Position numbers and translations under genes: made by a program
In this document: piece by piece, positions 54,796 to 64,000 of the stretch
Layout of the letters: the number at the start of each line of letters is the position of its first letter
How positions within the stretch are numbered: the first letter of the stretch is position 1
Notes under the pieces: generated by a model
What the model saw: only the letters and a program-made list of their open reading frames with translations
Told to the model about the DNA's origin: nothing
The model's database searches: none
Assembly (NCBI GenBank): GCA_020631735.1
Contig: CM036209.1
Location: forward strand, 2,157,478-2,221,477
Length of the DNA stretch: 64,000 nt
Reading direction: 5' to 3'
Origin: Saccharum officinarum
Taxonomy: Eukaryota > Streptophyta > Magnoliopsida > Poales > Poaceae

Positions 54796-57292
54796 CTGTT
54801 TGGGACAGCTCCCCCAACTCTAGATTCAGCAAATCTAGCTCCGCTCCACAAAAAGTATGCCGAACGGTCCAGCTCCACCAAATTCAGATCCACCAAAAAA
54901 GTGGATCTGGAGGCCAGATTCACTATTTTGGTGAATCTTCTCAAGGGGTGCTCCACGAATGGCTATTTTGTACCTGCTCGTGGAGTTGGGTGGAAATTAC
55001 CCACCTTTGCATTGCCACTGATTACACACTCCAGCCAACATACCGGTTCGATTCTATTCGTTCCATCTTCCTCCCAACGGGCATCATACGAGACCGCGCC
55101 CCTTCTCCTCCTACCCGACGCGGCCACCAGGAAAGCGCCGCCCACTTTCCTCCTGCCGGTGAGGTCCTCCGGCGAGCCACCCATGGCCGGATCCGGTAGA
55201 TCCAGTCCTCCTTGACCTCATCCACCCCCTTCTTTTTCCATAGCCATGGGGAAAAGTGCACCTAGGGTTGGCCTCTCACGTCAACTGTGGACTTCCACCG
55301 ACGGCGCTCCTCATCCCGGCGGCGCATCTCCTCCTCCCGGCGGCGCTACTCATCCCAGCGGCGCACCTCCTCCTCCCGGCGGTGCTCCTCATCCCGGCGG
55401 CACTCCTCCTTCCGGCGACGCTCCTCCTCCTCCCGTCCTTGCGGGCCCCCTGGCCGGCAGCATTGCCCCTCAGCCTACCATGGCCTGCGCCCAGGGGGGC
55501 ATGACCGGTCCCCAAGCAACCGTGAACGACACCCAGGCCACCCTCCTCGGTCAGCAGGCCCCCTCGGCCGGGAATGGGCCCTTCCCGACCGGCCAGCAGC
55601 CCTCCCCAGCCCGCCAGCGGGCAACAGCTGGTAGCTCGGCACAGCTGCAAGCGAGGCCACGTGCTCCGTCAACCAACAAGAGGGCAAGAGATGATGAGGT
55701 AAATTTCTTTTGGAGATTGTCATTTTTTATGCATATGTGACATGTTCCAGTAATTTATTTAAACATGTTGTAGTGATGGGAGCGATGATTCTAGTGATGG
55801 GAGTGATGATTTTTTTAAAATTGTCTTAGGTGGTGCTATGCTTGCCCAAATATATTGTGACATGTACCTAGAAAAAAACCCACCAAGGACATCAATCACT
55901 AGTGGCATGGGGTTTTTGCTAGAGACATGGAACACTCCGGGGGATTGCCATAGTCAACTACGTATGAGCAATGAAATTTTCTTTGACCTCCATGATTTAT
56001 TGGTGGAAAGGTACGGGCTACAACCATCCTTGCATATGTCTACCTATGAGAGCCTTGGCATGTTTTTATTTACATGTGCCAGAAATGAGTCGAGTCAAAA
56101 AGTTCAAAATTGGTTCAAACATTCGGGTGGGACATGGTCTAGGAAATTTGATGAGGTCCTAAGATCATTGATGGCCATGGCAATAGATTTCATTAGACCT
56201 AAGGACCCAAATTTTCCTATAGTTCATAGGAGGATAAGAGATGATAGACAAGCTTTTCCACATTTTCAAGGATTGCATTGGTGCTCTAGATGGTACACAT
56301 ATTCGAGTTTCTCTCCCACCGGATGAACGACAAGTGAAGTATTATGGGAAAACGGGGGTAGACACTCAAAATGTCTTAGCAATATGTGATTTTGATATGC
56401 GGTTCACATATGTATCCACCGGTCAACCAGGTTCTATGCATGACACAAGTGTGCTATACAATGCAATCAATGTGGATGCAAAATTCTTTCCACATCCTCC
56501 ACAAGGTAATATGAATGAATATTTTTGAAATTTAGTCTCTTTTGTCGTGAAAACAAATATTCACTAATATTGTTTATCACCATGTGTAGGCAAATACTAT
56601 GTTGTGGATGCCGGATATGCTAATCGGCCCGGGTACCTAGCTCCTTACAAGGGTGAAAGATATCAAATGCCGGAGTGGCATAGAGGTATTGAACCCAATA
56701 CACCTAAGGAAAAATTTAATCGCATTCACTCTTCTATTCGAAATGTTATTGAGAGGTCCTTTGGAGTCCTAAAAATGAAGTGGCAAATTCTTTACAAGAT
56801 GCCTAAGTACCCAATGTGGAAGCAAAATATGGTTGTTGTTGCTTGTATGGTCCTTCAAAATTTTATTCGGGGGCATGAAAGTGAAGATGCAGACTTTGCT
56901 CGTTTTGATCGTGATCCTCATTTTGTGCCAACAATACCGGAAAGGTGTAATCGATATGCAGTCACATCGGATAATTCTACTCCGGAAGCTAATGCCACTA
57001 CTATGGATGCATTTCGTGATGAGTTGGCCAGGGCTCTTGCTCTCGCTTGGAACTAGCATGTAATGGAAGAGTAATCTTTATTTAATCTTTAGTTATTTTT
57101 ATGTATGGACAATCGTAGTATTGTTGAGATGTTGTCATGGACATGTATTAATTAATTATCTATCTTGTGTGTTACCGTTGAATGCTCGTGAATATTTGTG
57201 TCAAGGTATTTTATTTGTGTAACATGAACAAAAACACGTGTCCTATATGAAAAATATATATCTCAGACAACCCCAAGGGCAAAACAGGCCAT
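54796..57292 (+). mobile_element. PIF/Harbinger element (boundaries approximate)
   Basis: Left end gggcctgtttgggacagctc at 54796; the right end is tentatively caaaacaggcc at 57282-57292. Only about ten terminal bases match, and no clear 3-bp duplication is seen. The transposase gene inside supports the class. It sits in the DUF6598-like fragment on its left. Confidence 0.6.
55246..57056 (+). pseudogene. PIF/Harbinger (HARBI1-like) transposase, frameshifted
   Basis: The likely first exon from ATG 55246 (ccatagccatgg) is Pro/Gly/His-rich with repeats of the type GGAPHPGGA. A GT donor follows RARDDE at 55699. The next exon begins near 55774 and runs SSDGSDDFFKIVLGGAML onward; the splice phase is off by one, so a small indel is likely. 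A frameshift near 56260 separates it from GALDGTHIRV (first catalytic Asp). SMHDTSVL (second Asp) follows, then a clean 84-nt intron (56506-56589), then IERSFGVLKMKWQIL (catalytic Glu) to the stop at 57056. All three DDE residues are present, but the frameshift breaks the enzyme. The partner Myb-like Harbinger protein is not seen. Confidence 0.82.
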
Positions 57293-57743
57293 TCAAACAA
57301 AAACCTCAGTTTCGTGGATCTGGAGATGGTGAACTTTAGGTTTATTCTGTTCCATATAATATCCAAACCACACCCCTAAAAACAGTAATGTACTTCTACT
57401 GGGCAACAACAATTGAATCAGGGTGTAAACATCCTGCGGAACCCCATAAGACAAAGGATGTTGCATCACCTAGTTCTCTCTACCAGTTGCTCATGGACCT
57501 TGGGATGCTAATTGTGCCTACAAACAAGACCTGAAAACTAACACATCACAAGTTTTCACTCCATTCTGACATCTGCAATTTAGTAACACTTGGAAACTAT
57601 ATAGATTGTCTAAAATTTTGGGGATTATGGACCAGTACCGTGTAAATTTCCAACTTTCAGCACCAAAAATAAATTCAGAACAAGAAAAGAGGATGAATAT
57701 CACAGAGGTAATTGACCAACCAACTACTAGCAGTTACTTTGTT
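57293..57743. other. Intergenic DNA between Harbinger and CACTA elements
   Basis: No frame or repeat recognised. It ends with gtt (57741-57743), which would be the left 3-bp target duplication of the CACTA element. Confidence 0.4.
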
Positions 57744-57822
57744 CACTAGTAGAGAACAGACCTTTGATCCTCGGCCAAAATGGGCTCTAGTCCCGGAATT
57801 TTTTGCCCCCGGGACTAGAAAT

Positions 57823-58065
57823 ACCTTTAGTCCCGGTTGGTGGCTCCAACCGGGACTAAAGGTCCCTGCCCAACGGCTACTGCGCCAGACAGAGGTGGCA
57901 AGGACCTTTAGTCCCGGTTGGAGCCACCAACCGGGACTAAAGGTATACTTTTACTCCCGGTTGGTGGCTCCAACCGGGAGTAAAGGTCTACTCCCGGGCC
58001 GTGGCTGCGCCCGGGGTTGGAAAGTTACCTTTAGTCCCGGTTGGATCTATCAACCGGGACTAAAT
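57823..58065. repeat. Left subterminal hairpin repeats of CACTA
   Basis: Four inverted repeats of about 40 bp, near 57823-57863, 57903-57943, 57948-57988 and 58025-58065. Arms read cctttagtcccggttgg and ccaaccgggactaaagg; the third uses actcccgg / ccgggagt instead. In En/Spm elements such subterminal repeats bind the regulatory transposase. Arms this long could also form small-RNA hairpins. Confidence 0.85.
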
Positions 58066-58074
58066 GTTCTCCCT

Positions 58075-58082
58075 TTATAAAT
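58075..58082 (+). promoter_or_regulatory. TATA box of CACTA gene(s)
   Basis: ttataaat in ccctttataaatcgg, just inside the left hairpin block, followed by a pyrimidine-rich leader. Confidence 0.65.
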
Positions 58083-58473
58083 CGGCCGTCTCCTCCTTCC
58101 TCCCCGAGCCCGAGCTCAGCACATTTTGAAGCTCACTGGTGTTCTTGCTTCCTCCCTCCCTCCATTGTTCCTCCATCCATTCTTCGATTCCTCCGTCGAT
58201 TCTTCAGTTGTAAAGGTTACCAATCTCATACTCTCATTTTTTACCATTTTCTTATGCCATTTTATTCACTATATATATTTATGGTTCTTTATTGTGGTTT
58301 TTTTTCATTTGTAAGCAATTTGAGCTCAAAATCACTTTAAGCTTGCATATTTACATGAAAGAAGGTTAAAAATATCATTGTTTAGAGATGTAGATAATTT
58401 TATAGTTTGTTAATTTTATTTGTTTATAAAAGAAGAAATTTATAGTGTATTAAAAAATGAGTATAGAGAGTAG

Positions 58474-59009
58474 ATGGCAACTGCTTCCGGGTCCTCGGCC
58501 TCTCATGGGTTTTCAAAGCGACTTAGGCCGGGCCTTCCTCTCATTCCATGTGGCAAGTGTCATGATGAGACGAAGATTGTGATGGAGTACCGAGTGAAGA
58601 AGGAGGGTCCCAACAAGGATCGTATCTTCTACAAGTGTCCGGATCGCAATGTGAGTTATTTTATCGTATTTAATGATTATGGTTAGTTTATACCTATTTT
58701 CATGATGGTTGTGATTAAAGTTCTAATTTTTTGTTTTAATTTCAGTGGGATGGCAGTGGACGATGTTCAGGCTTCTACTGGGAGGAAGAGTATGTTGAAC
58801 TCGTGCAAAAATATCTTGCACAACAGGCAGATACGGCGGCTAATGAGGCAGTGATCCAGCCGAAGAAGCCCAAAGATGTTGCACAATCGGGGGATCTGTC
58901 TGTTTTAGTTGAGATTGGTCGCGAAATCCTTGTGCTCCTGAAATGTATTTTAGCTTTAGTTCTTTTAGTGGTAGTTGAGATTGTCTACATTGTAGCGATG
59001 CTTTCATAA
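58474..59009 (+). CDS. GRF-type zinc-finger membrane protein of CACTA element
   Basis: Two exons, 58474-58650 and 58746-59009, with a GTGAGT donor and TTTCAG acceptor, joined in frame to give about 146 residues. The N-terminus has the GRF zinc-finger pattern: CGKC near residue 24, RIFYKCP, then across the splice RCSGFYWEEEY. The C-terminus (about residues 118-145) is a hydrophobic helix (LVLLKCILALVLLVVVEIVY), likely a membrane anchor. Without splicing, the frame would end soon after the knuckle. GRF fingers bind single-stranded nucleic acid in other proteins. Its job in the transposon is unknown. It lies 82 bp upstream of the transposase, same strand, and might be part of the same transcript. 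Confidence 0.7.
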
Positions 59010-59091
59010 ATTTGTATCTTTTGTGGTGGCACGCATGTTGTATAAATAATTAATTATGATCTAGGTTTTAATATGATATTTATGTCATGTA

Positions 59092-62000
59092 ATGCAGATG
59101 AGCCGTCATTGGATGTATAATGCTGATCGCCGCTCACAAGAGTTCATTGACGGCGTGCATTCTTTATTACGTGCGGCCGAGACAAACAAACGCGACGGTT
59201 TCATGTGCTGCCCATGTGCCATATGTAAGAATACAGTGGAATATCCTTGCTCAAGGACTCTTCATTCACACTTGTTCAAGTCGGGTTTCATGCCAAACTA
59301 TATTTGTTGGACAAAGCACGGAGAAACCGGTGTTGTAATGGAAGAAGATGAAGAAGAAAAATGGGACGACAATGATATTATTCCTGATGGTGCGTGCCTC
59401 AATGATACTGCAATGGGAGAAGCTGAAGAAGAGGTAGCCGTAGAAGATGAGCCGGCTGATGATCTTTGTCAGGTCATTCGTGATGCACAAAGAGAATGTG
59501 AAAGTGAAAAGGAGAAGATCAAGTTCGAGCGGATGCTAGAAGATCACAAGAAATTGTTGTACCCAACTTGTGATGCAGGGCAGAAAAAGTTGGGAACCAC
59601 ACTAGAATTGCTGCAATGGAAGGCAAAGAATGGTGTATCTGACAAGGGATTTGGAGAGTTACTAAAAATCCAAAAGAAGATGCTTCCGAAGTACAATGAA
59701 TTGCCCGCCACTACCTACGAAGCAAAACAAGTTATCTGTCCTATGGGGCTAGAAATAGAGAAGATACATGCATGTCCTAATGACTGCATCCTATACCATG
59801 GCAAAGAGTACGAGAAATTAGATGCATGCCCGGTATGCCATGCGTCGCGGTATAAGATCAGGCGAGATGACCCTGGTGATGTTGAGGGCGAACGTCCACG
59901 TAAGAAAATCCCTGCCAAGGTTATGTGGTATGCTCCTATAATACCACGCTTGAAACGTCTGTTCAGAAACAAAGAACATGCAAAATTGTTACGATGGCAC
60001 AAAGAAGACCGTAAGGTAGACAATATGTTGAGACACCCTGCTGATGGGTCCCAGTGGAGAGCAATCGACAGAGAATTCCCGGAGTTTGCAAATGACGCAA
60101 GAAACTTAAGGTTTGCTTTAAGTACAGATGGTATCAATCCTTTTGGAGAGCAGAACAGTAGTCATAGCACTTGGCCTGTTACTCTAAGTATCTACAACAT
60201 TCCTCCTTGGTTATGCATAAAGCGGAAGTTCATTATGATGCCTGTGCTCATCCAAGGCCCGAAGCAACCTGGCAATGACATCGATGTGTACCTGAGACCA
60301 CTTATTGATGAACTTCTCATTTTGTGGAATAAAGAAGGTGTACGTGTGTGGGATGAGTACAAACAGGAACACTTTGATCTGCGAGCATTGTTGTTCGTAA
60401 CAATCAATGATTGGCCTGCTCTAAGTAATCTTTCAGGACAGTCAAACAAGGGATATAATGCATGCACACACTGCTTCGGTGATATTAGAGGTGTATTCTT
60501 GAAAAAATGTCGAAAGGTCGTGTACCTTGGCCATCGTCGATTTCTTCCTGCAAATCACCCCGTAAGAAAGAAAGGTAAGCATTTTAAAGGGAAAGCAGAC
60601 CACCTGACCAAGCCTCGCAACCGAACCGGTGAGGATGTACTCGATATGGTCAATGATGTGAAAGTCGTCTTTGGAAAAGGACATGGAAGCCAACCTATTC
60701 CGAAAGACGCTAACGGTCACGCACCCATGTGGAAGAAAAAGTCCATATTTTGGGACCTACCCTATTGGCAAGTCCTGGAGGTCCGTAGCTCGATCGACGT
60801 GATGCACCTAACGAAGAATCTTTGTGTGAACCTGCTAGGCTTTATGGGTGTGTATGGAAAGCCTAAGGACACATTTGAAGCACGACAGGACCTACGTTGT
60901 TTGAGAGAAAGAGACAACCTGCATCCAGAGAAGACAGATGATGGACGCCATTACTTACGTCCTGCTAGCTACACTCTAAGCAAAGAGGAGAAGGAAATCA
61001 TGTTTGAATGCTTAAACAACATCAAGGTACCATCTGGATTCTCCTCGAATATAAAGGGTATTATAAATGTGCCAGAGAAGAAATTCTGTAACTTAAAGTC
61101 CCATGACTGTCACGTTCTCATGACGCAATTACTTCCAGTTGCATTAAGAGGAATTCTACCTCCAAATGTACGTCTAGCCACCGTAAAGCTATGTGCATTC
61201 CTCAATGCAATTTCTCAGAAGGCAATTGATCCAACTGATCTAGCTAAACTACAGAATGATGTGGTTCAATGTCTCGTCAGCTTTGAGTTAGTGTTCCCTC
61301 CTTCCTTCTTTGATATTATGACACACCTCCTAGTTCACCTAGTCAAGGAGATTTTCACTCTCGGTCCTGTGTTCCTACACAACATGTTTCCCTTAGAGAG
61401 ATTCATGGGAGTCCTGAAGAAATATGTTCACAACCGTGCTCGCCCAGAAGGAAGCATCGCCAAGGGCTATGGAACAGAAGAGGTCATTGAGTTCTGTGTT
61501 GACTTTATTCCCGACCTTGACTCGATTGGTGTTCCTGAATCGAGACATGAGGGGAGACTAAGCGGAAAGGGGACACTAGGGAGGAAAACATATATTGGTA
61601 TGGATGATGATTATTTCAATAAAGCGCACTACACAGTTCTACAGAACTCCTCTTTGGTAGATCCGTATATTGAGACACACAAGGATCTCTTACGATCCGA
61701 GTTTCCAGGGAAGACTGAAGCTTGGATTACGCATAAGCACATGGAAACTTTCGGCGGTTGGTTGCGAAAAAAATGTCAAGGTGATGAGAGCATCCATGAG
61801 CAACTGTATTTATTGGCTATGCAACCATCATGGCATATCGTCACATACAAAGGGTACGAGATAAATGGGAACATATTCTACACAGTAGCCCAAGATAAAA
61901 GGAGTACCAACCAAAACAGTGGTGTCCGCATAGATGCCACAGACCCGAATGGGAATAAGCAGACATATTATGGACGCATAGATGAAATATGGGAACTAGA

Positions 62001-62448
62001 ATATGCACCTACTTTGAAGATCCCATTGTTCAAGTGCCAATGGGTCAAGGTGACCGGAGGCGGGGTAACAGTAGACAACGAGTATGGAATGACAACAGTA
62101 GACCTTAGTAATATTGGGTACAAAGACGAACCATTCGTCCTTGCCAAGGATGTGAATCAGGTGTTCTATGTCAATGATATGTCTACCAAACCAAAAAGAG
62201 GGAAAAACGATAATGACTCAACCAAAGAGCCAAAGCGCCACATAGTTCTTTCAGGGAAAAGAGTCATCGTGGGAATTGAGGACAAGTCGGACATGTCAGA
62301 AGAATATGAAAAGGATGACCGAATTCCGCCCTTCAAAGTGAACAAAGACCCTAGCATCTTGGTAAATGATGAGGACACTCCATGGTTACGAAGCGATCAT
62401 AACCAAGGGACATACGTAAAGAAGAAGTTCACTGCTGTGCCCACTTGA
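59092..62448 (+). CDS. TNP2-type CACTA transposase
   Basis: Open frame of 1118 codons, uninterrupted, so probably functional or recently so. ATG 59092 is followed by a second ATG at 59098 (MSRHWMYN), the more usual family start; the bases tgtaatgcag before it also look like a splice acceptor. Domains by resemblance: transposase-associated domain (residues about 3-80, with CCPCAICKN and HLFKSGFMPNY), Transposase_21 core (about 275-520, with STDGINPFG near 344), IDVMHLTKNLCVNLLG near 566, DUF4218 (about 700-850, HNMFPLERFMGVLKKY), and DUF4216 (about 944-1010, DPNGNKQTYYGRI). It cuts and pastes the element by binding its ends. An acidic linker (about 84-125) follows the first domain. Confidence 0.92.
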   Translation: MQMSRHWMYNADRRSQEFIDGVHSLLRAAETNKRDGFMCCPCAICKNTVEYPCSRTLHSHLFKSGFMPNYICWTKHGETGVVMEEDEEEKWDDNDIIPDGACLNDTAMGEAEEEVAVEDEPADDLCQVIRDAQRECESEKEKIKFERMLEDHKKLLYPTCDAGQKKLGTTLELLQWKAKNGVSDKGFGELLKIQKKMLPKYNELPATTYEAKQVICPMGLEIEKIHACPNDCILYHGKEYEKLDACPVCHASRYKIRRDDPGDVEGERPRKKIPAKVMWYAPIIPRLKRLFRNKEHAKLLRWHKEDRKVDNMLRHPADGSQWRAIDREFPEFANDARNLRFALSTDGINPFGEQNSSHSTWPVTLSIYNIPPWLCIKRKFIMMPVLIQGPKQPGNDIDVYLRPLIDELLILWNKEGVRVWDEYKQEHFDLRALLFVTINDWPALSNLSGQSNKGYNACTHCFGDIRGVFLKKCRKVVYLGHRRFLPANHPVRKKGKHFKGKADHLTKPRNRTGEDVLDMVNDVKVVFGKGHGSQPIPKDANGHAPMWKKKSIFWDLPYWQVLEVRSSIDVMHLTKNLCVNLLGFMGVYGKPKDTFEARQDLRCLRERDNLHPEKTDDGRHYLRPASYTLSKEEKEIMFECLNNIKVPSGFSSNIKGIINVPEKKFCNLKSHDCHVLMTQLLPVALRGILPPNVRLATVKLCAFLNAISQKAIDPTDLAKLQNDVVQCLVSFELVFPPSFFDIMTHLLVHLVKEIFTLGPVFLHNMFPLERFMGVLKKYVHNRARPEGSIAKGYGTEEVIEFCVDFIPDLDSIGVPESRHEGRLSGKGTLGRKTYIGMDDDYFNKAHYTVLQNSSLVDPYIETHKDLLRSEFPGKTEAWITHKHMETFGGWLRKKCQGDESIHEQLYLLAMQPSWHIVTYKGYEINGNIFYTVAQDKRSTNQNSGVRIDATDPNGNKQTYYGRIDEIWELEYAPTLKIPLFKCQWVKVTGGGVTVDNEYGMTTVDLSNIGYKDEPFVLAKDVNQVFYVNDMSTKPKRGKNDNDSTKEPKRHIVLSGKRVIVGIEDKSDMSEEYEKDDRIPPFKVNKDPSILVNDEDTPWLRSDHNQGTYVKKKFTAVPT

Positions 62449-62887
62449 TGATATAGTGATTTAATATAGTGTGTGTTTGAGATATTATGTAATAATTGTG
62501 AATTCAGATGTTTATTATGTCATGTTTCAAATTAAATCAATGTTTGATTTGGTTACTGAGTGATGAAATATTAAAATATTAACGTTAAAATGATGTGAAA
62601 ACAAATTTCCTGTCCAAAACCAATAATTTTAATAATTTTAATTAAACAATACATTTTGCATTAACGAAATAATAAATATTAGTTACATTATGTTTCATAA
62701 TTCTAACAAAAAATAAAAAAAGTTAGGTTATCGATTTTTCCTATGTGCAATAAACAAAAATAAAATTCATATTTTTAACAAAATAATTTTATGCCTTTTA
62801 TTTAATTTACTATGTATTTAATAAAAACTATTGCATTTCTATTGTATTTAACAAGACTATTCCTTAAAACAGGCGGGAAACGAAACT
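62449..62887. other. AT-rich region after the transposase
   Basis: About 440 bp of AT-rich 3' UTR-like sequence with no frame. Confidence 0.5.
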
Positions 62888-63172
62888 GCAGGCCACCTTT
62901 ACTCCCGGGTGGGAAGCCCACCCGGGAGTAAAGGTGGGCTGCAGTTTCGTGGCCCGCCAAAAAAAGCCTTTACTCCCGGTGCGTGTTACCAACCGGGAGT
63001 AAAGGTATACCTTTACTCCCGGTTGGTAACACGCACCGGGAGTAAAGGTATACCTTTACTCCCGGTTGGTAACACGCACCGGGAGTAAAGGTACCTTTAC
63101 TCCCGGTTGGTAATACGCACCGGGAGTAAAGGGTTTTTACTCCCGGTTGGTGGCTGGAACCGGGAGTAATTC
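62888..63172. repeat. Second CACTA hairpin block
   Basis: Six consecutive inverted repeats with arms of the form cctttactcccggttgg / accgggagtaaagg: near 62890-62937, 62965-63008, 63009-63050, 63051-63092, 63093-63130 and 63133-63170. All use the actcccgg/ccgggagt variant. Same family as the left block. Confidence 0.85.
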
Positions 63173-63180
63173 TCCTCTGC

Positions 63181-63187
63181 TATATAA
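63181..63187 (+). promoter_or_regulatory. TATA-like box after the second hairpin block
   Basis: tatataa, in ctgctatataacctcc. The order hairpins, TATA, C-rich leader repeats the layout at 57823-58140, suggesting a second transcription unit reading right. Confidence 0.45.
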
Positions 63188-63352
63188 CCTCCGGCGCCTG
63201 GCAGATCGATCCGCTCGTCTTCTTCCTCGTCGAACACCGCCGCCCTCTTCTCCTCGCACCGCGTCCGTTCGTCTTCCGTGACACCGGCGCCGCCGTCTTC
63301 TTCCTCGTGCGGCCTCCACCGCGCGCGCCCGTGCCCCTCCTCCGCGCCCGTG

Positions 63353-63544
63353 GCTCTCCACCGCGCCTTCCTCCGCGCCCGAGGCCCTCCACCGCGCCCT
63401 CGCCCTCCTCCGCGCCCGAGGCCCTCCACCGCGCCCTCCTCCGCGCCCGAGGCCCTCCACCGCGCCCTCCTCCGCGCCCGAGGCCCTCCACCGCGCCCTC
63501 CTCCACGCCCGAGGCCCTCCACCGAGGACATAGATCAATGTTTG
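63353..63544. repeat. 31-bp tandem repeats, about six units
   Basis: Units with core gcgcccgaggccctccaccg at a spacing of 31 bp (marks at 63353, 63384, 63421, 63452, 63483, 63514; one spacing is 37). Because 31 is not a multiple of three, the repeat rotates through all frames. The overlapping open frames on both strands are therefore not evidence for a protein. Confidence 0.85.
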
Positions 63545-64000
63545 TTAACGAAATTTTATCCAAATATATTCATGTAGGGTTTTTTTTGAAGGATTTGTTG
63601 TAGGATATATAATGGTCAAATAGGAACTCAATTTTGATACCCAGTTTGTAAACTAAGCGTTTTTTAGTTTATCAAAAATATCACATGTTTCTTCATTTGT
63701 GAACTTTGAATATACAGATATAATATATTAATGTTGCTAAAGTAATATGAGCATTACATATTTTTTTCCGGGAAGACTATCTTCAAACTTTATATCATAG
63801 CATCAGAGATCGCCTGTAGAAGAAGAAAATAAATTCTTATCATTTCGGAAATAGTAATGGCTATATGAGCAATAAGACACATATACTTACATTTCATAAT
63901 GACTTATACTTATATTATTAACATAGACTTTTCTCATATGATGAATGACTACATGGTTGACGTACTATATATTGGTTTTGTTTTTTGAAGCTAGATGGCC
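63545..64000. other. AT-rich DNA to window end
   Basis: No frame or repeat recognised; could be an intron or leader of the putative downstream unit. Confidence 0.35.

Larger units (their letters stand above)
57744..64000 (+). mobile_element. CACTA (En/Spm) transposon, continues past the window
   Basis: Starts cactagtagagaacag, the CACTA terminus of grass En/Spm elements. Subterminal hairpin repeats, a TATA box, a GRF-zinc-finger gene and a TNP2-type transposase gene follow in one orientation. A second hairpin block follows at 62888-63172. No matching ...ctactagtg right terminus is found before the window ends, so the right boundary is unknown. The coding parts look intact, suggesting a young or selected element. 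Confidence 0.85.

Noticed and set aside
54796..54956. N-terminal extension of the minus-strand DUF6598-like frame
   Set aside because: It runs antisense through the Harbinger end and its flanking leader; the frame is open by chance.
63097..63603. Frames of 98-144 codons on both strands over the 31-bp repeats
   Set aside because: Repeat length is not a multiple of three, and the same repeats are open in all frames.

Overview
This window reads as transposon-rich nuclear DNA of a grass, probably an Andropogoneae species such as Saccharum, Miscanthus or Sorghum. The reasons are the Sirevirus-type Ty1/copia elements, the LINE 3' end, the CACTA element with GGTTGG-type subterminal hairpins, and DUF6598-like (grass-specific) fragments. 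Species assignment is an inference. I see no complete host gene, no RNA gene and no CRISPR array. The only coding frames that look intact belong to a CACTA transposon at the right end.

Left part (1-17.7 kb): exons 1 and 2 of a minus-strand pseudogene resembling a BIG5/MIN7-type ARF-GEF. Exon 2 is split by a LINE-like retroposon (14-bp target duplication at 1052-1065 and 17226-17239). That LINE is itself split by a 13.5-kb Sirevirus-like copia element at 1514-14980 (5-bp target duplication ggttg). The copia element has two about 1.62-kb LTRs, decayed gag and pol, and a long extra frame (10525-12936). That frame lies behind its own palindrome array and TATA-like box.

Middle part (15.3-47.8 kb): a large direct duplication. 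Copy A is 15298-35390 and copy B is 35391 to the 100-N gap at 47830. Both copies hold the LINE 3' half, the ARF-GEF exons, two terminal exons of an unrecognised neighbouring gene, AT-rich sequence with MITEs, and a 5'-truncated, already dead copia element. The A/B junction lies exactly at the end of a copia LTR followed by gacgt. Copy A still holds the uninterrupted site at 15298. This suggests unequal recombination between LTRs, one of which sat in the LINE. The copies differ by discrete insertions. Copy A has a 247-bp MITE, a 1.3-kb long-TIR element, a 1.4-kb GC-rich block and a 2.9-kb solo LTR. Copy B has a hAT element containing a nested Stowaway MITE.

Right part (47.9-64 kb): DUF6598-like gene fragments, several MITEs with clear target duplications, a broken hAT transposase gene, a PIF/Harbinger element with a frameshifted transposase, and a CACTA element from 57744 to beyond the window end. 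The CACTA element has palindromic subterminal repeats, a small GRF-zinc-finger membrane protein gene and an open 1118-codon TNP2-type transposase. A second promoter-like unit follows the transposase near 62.9-63.5 kb.
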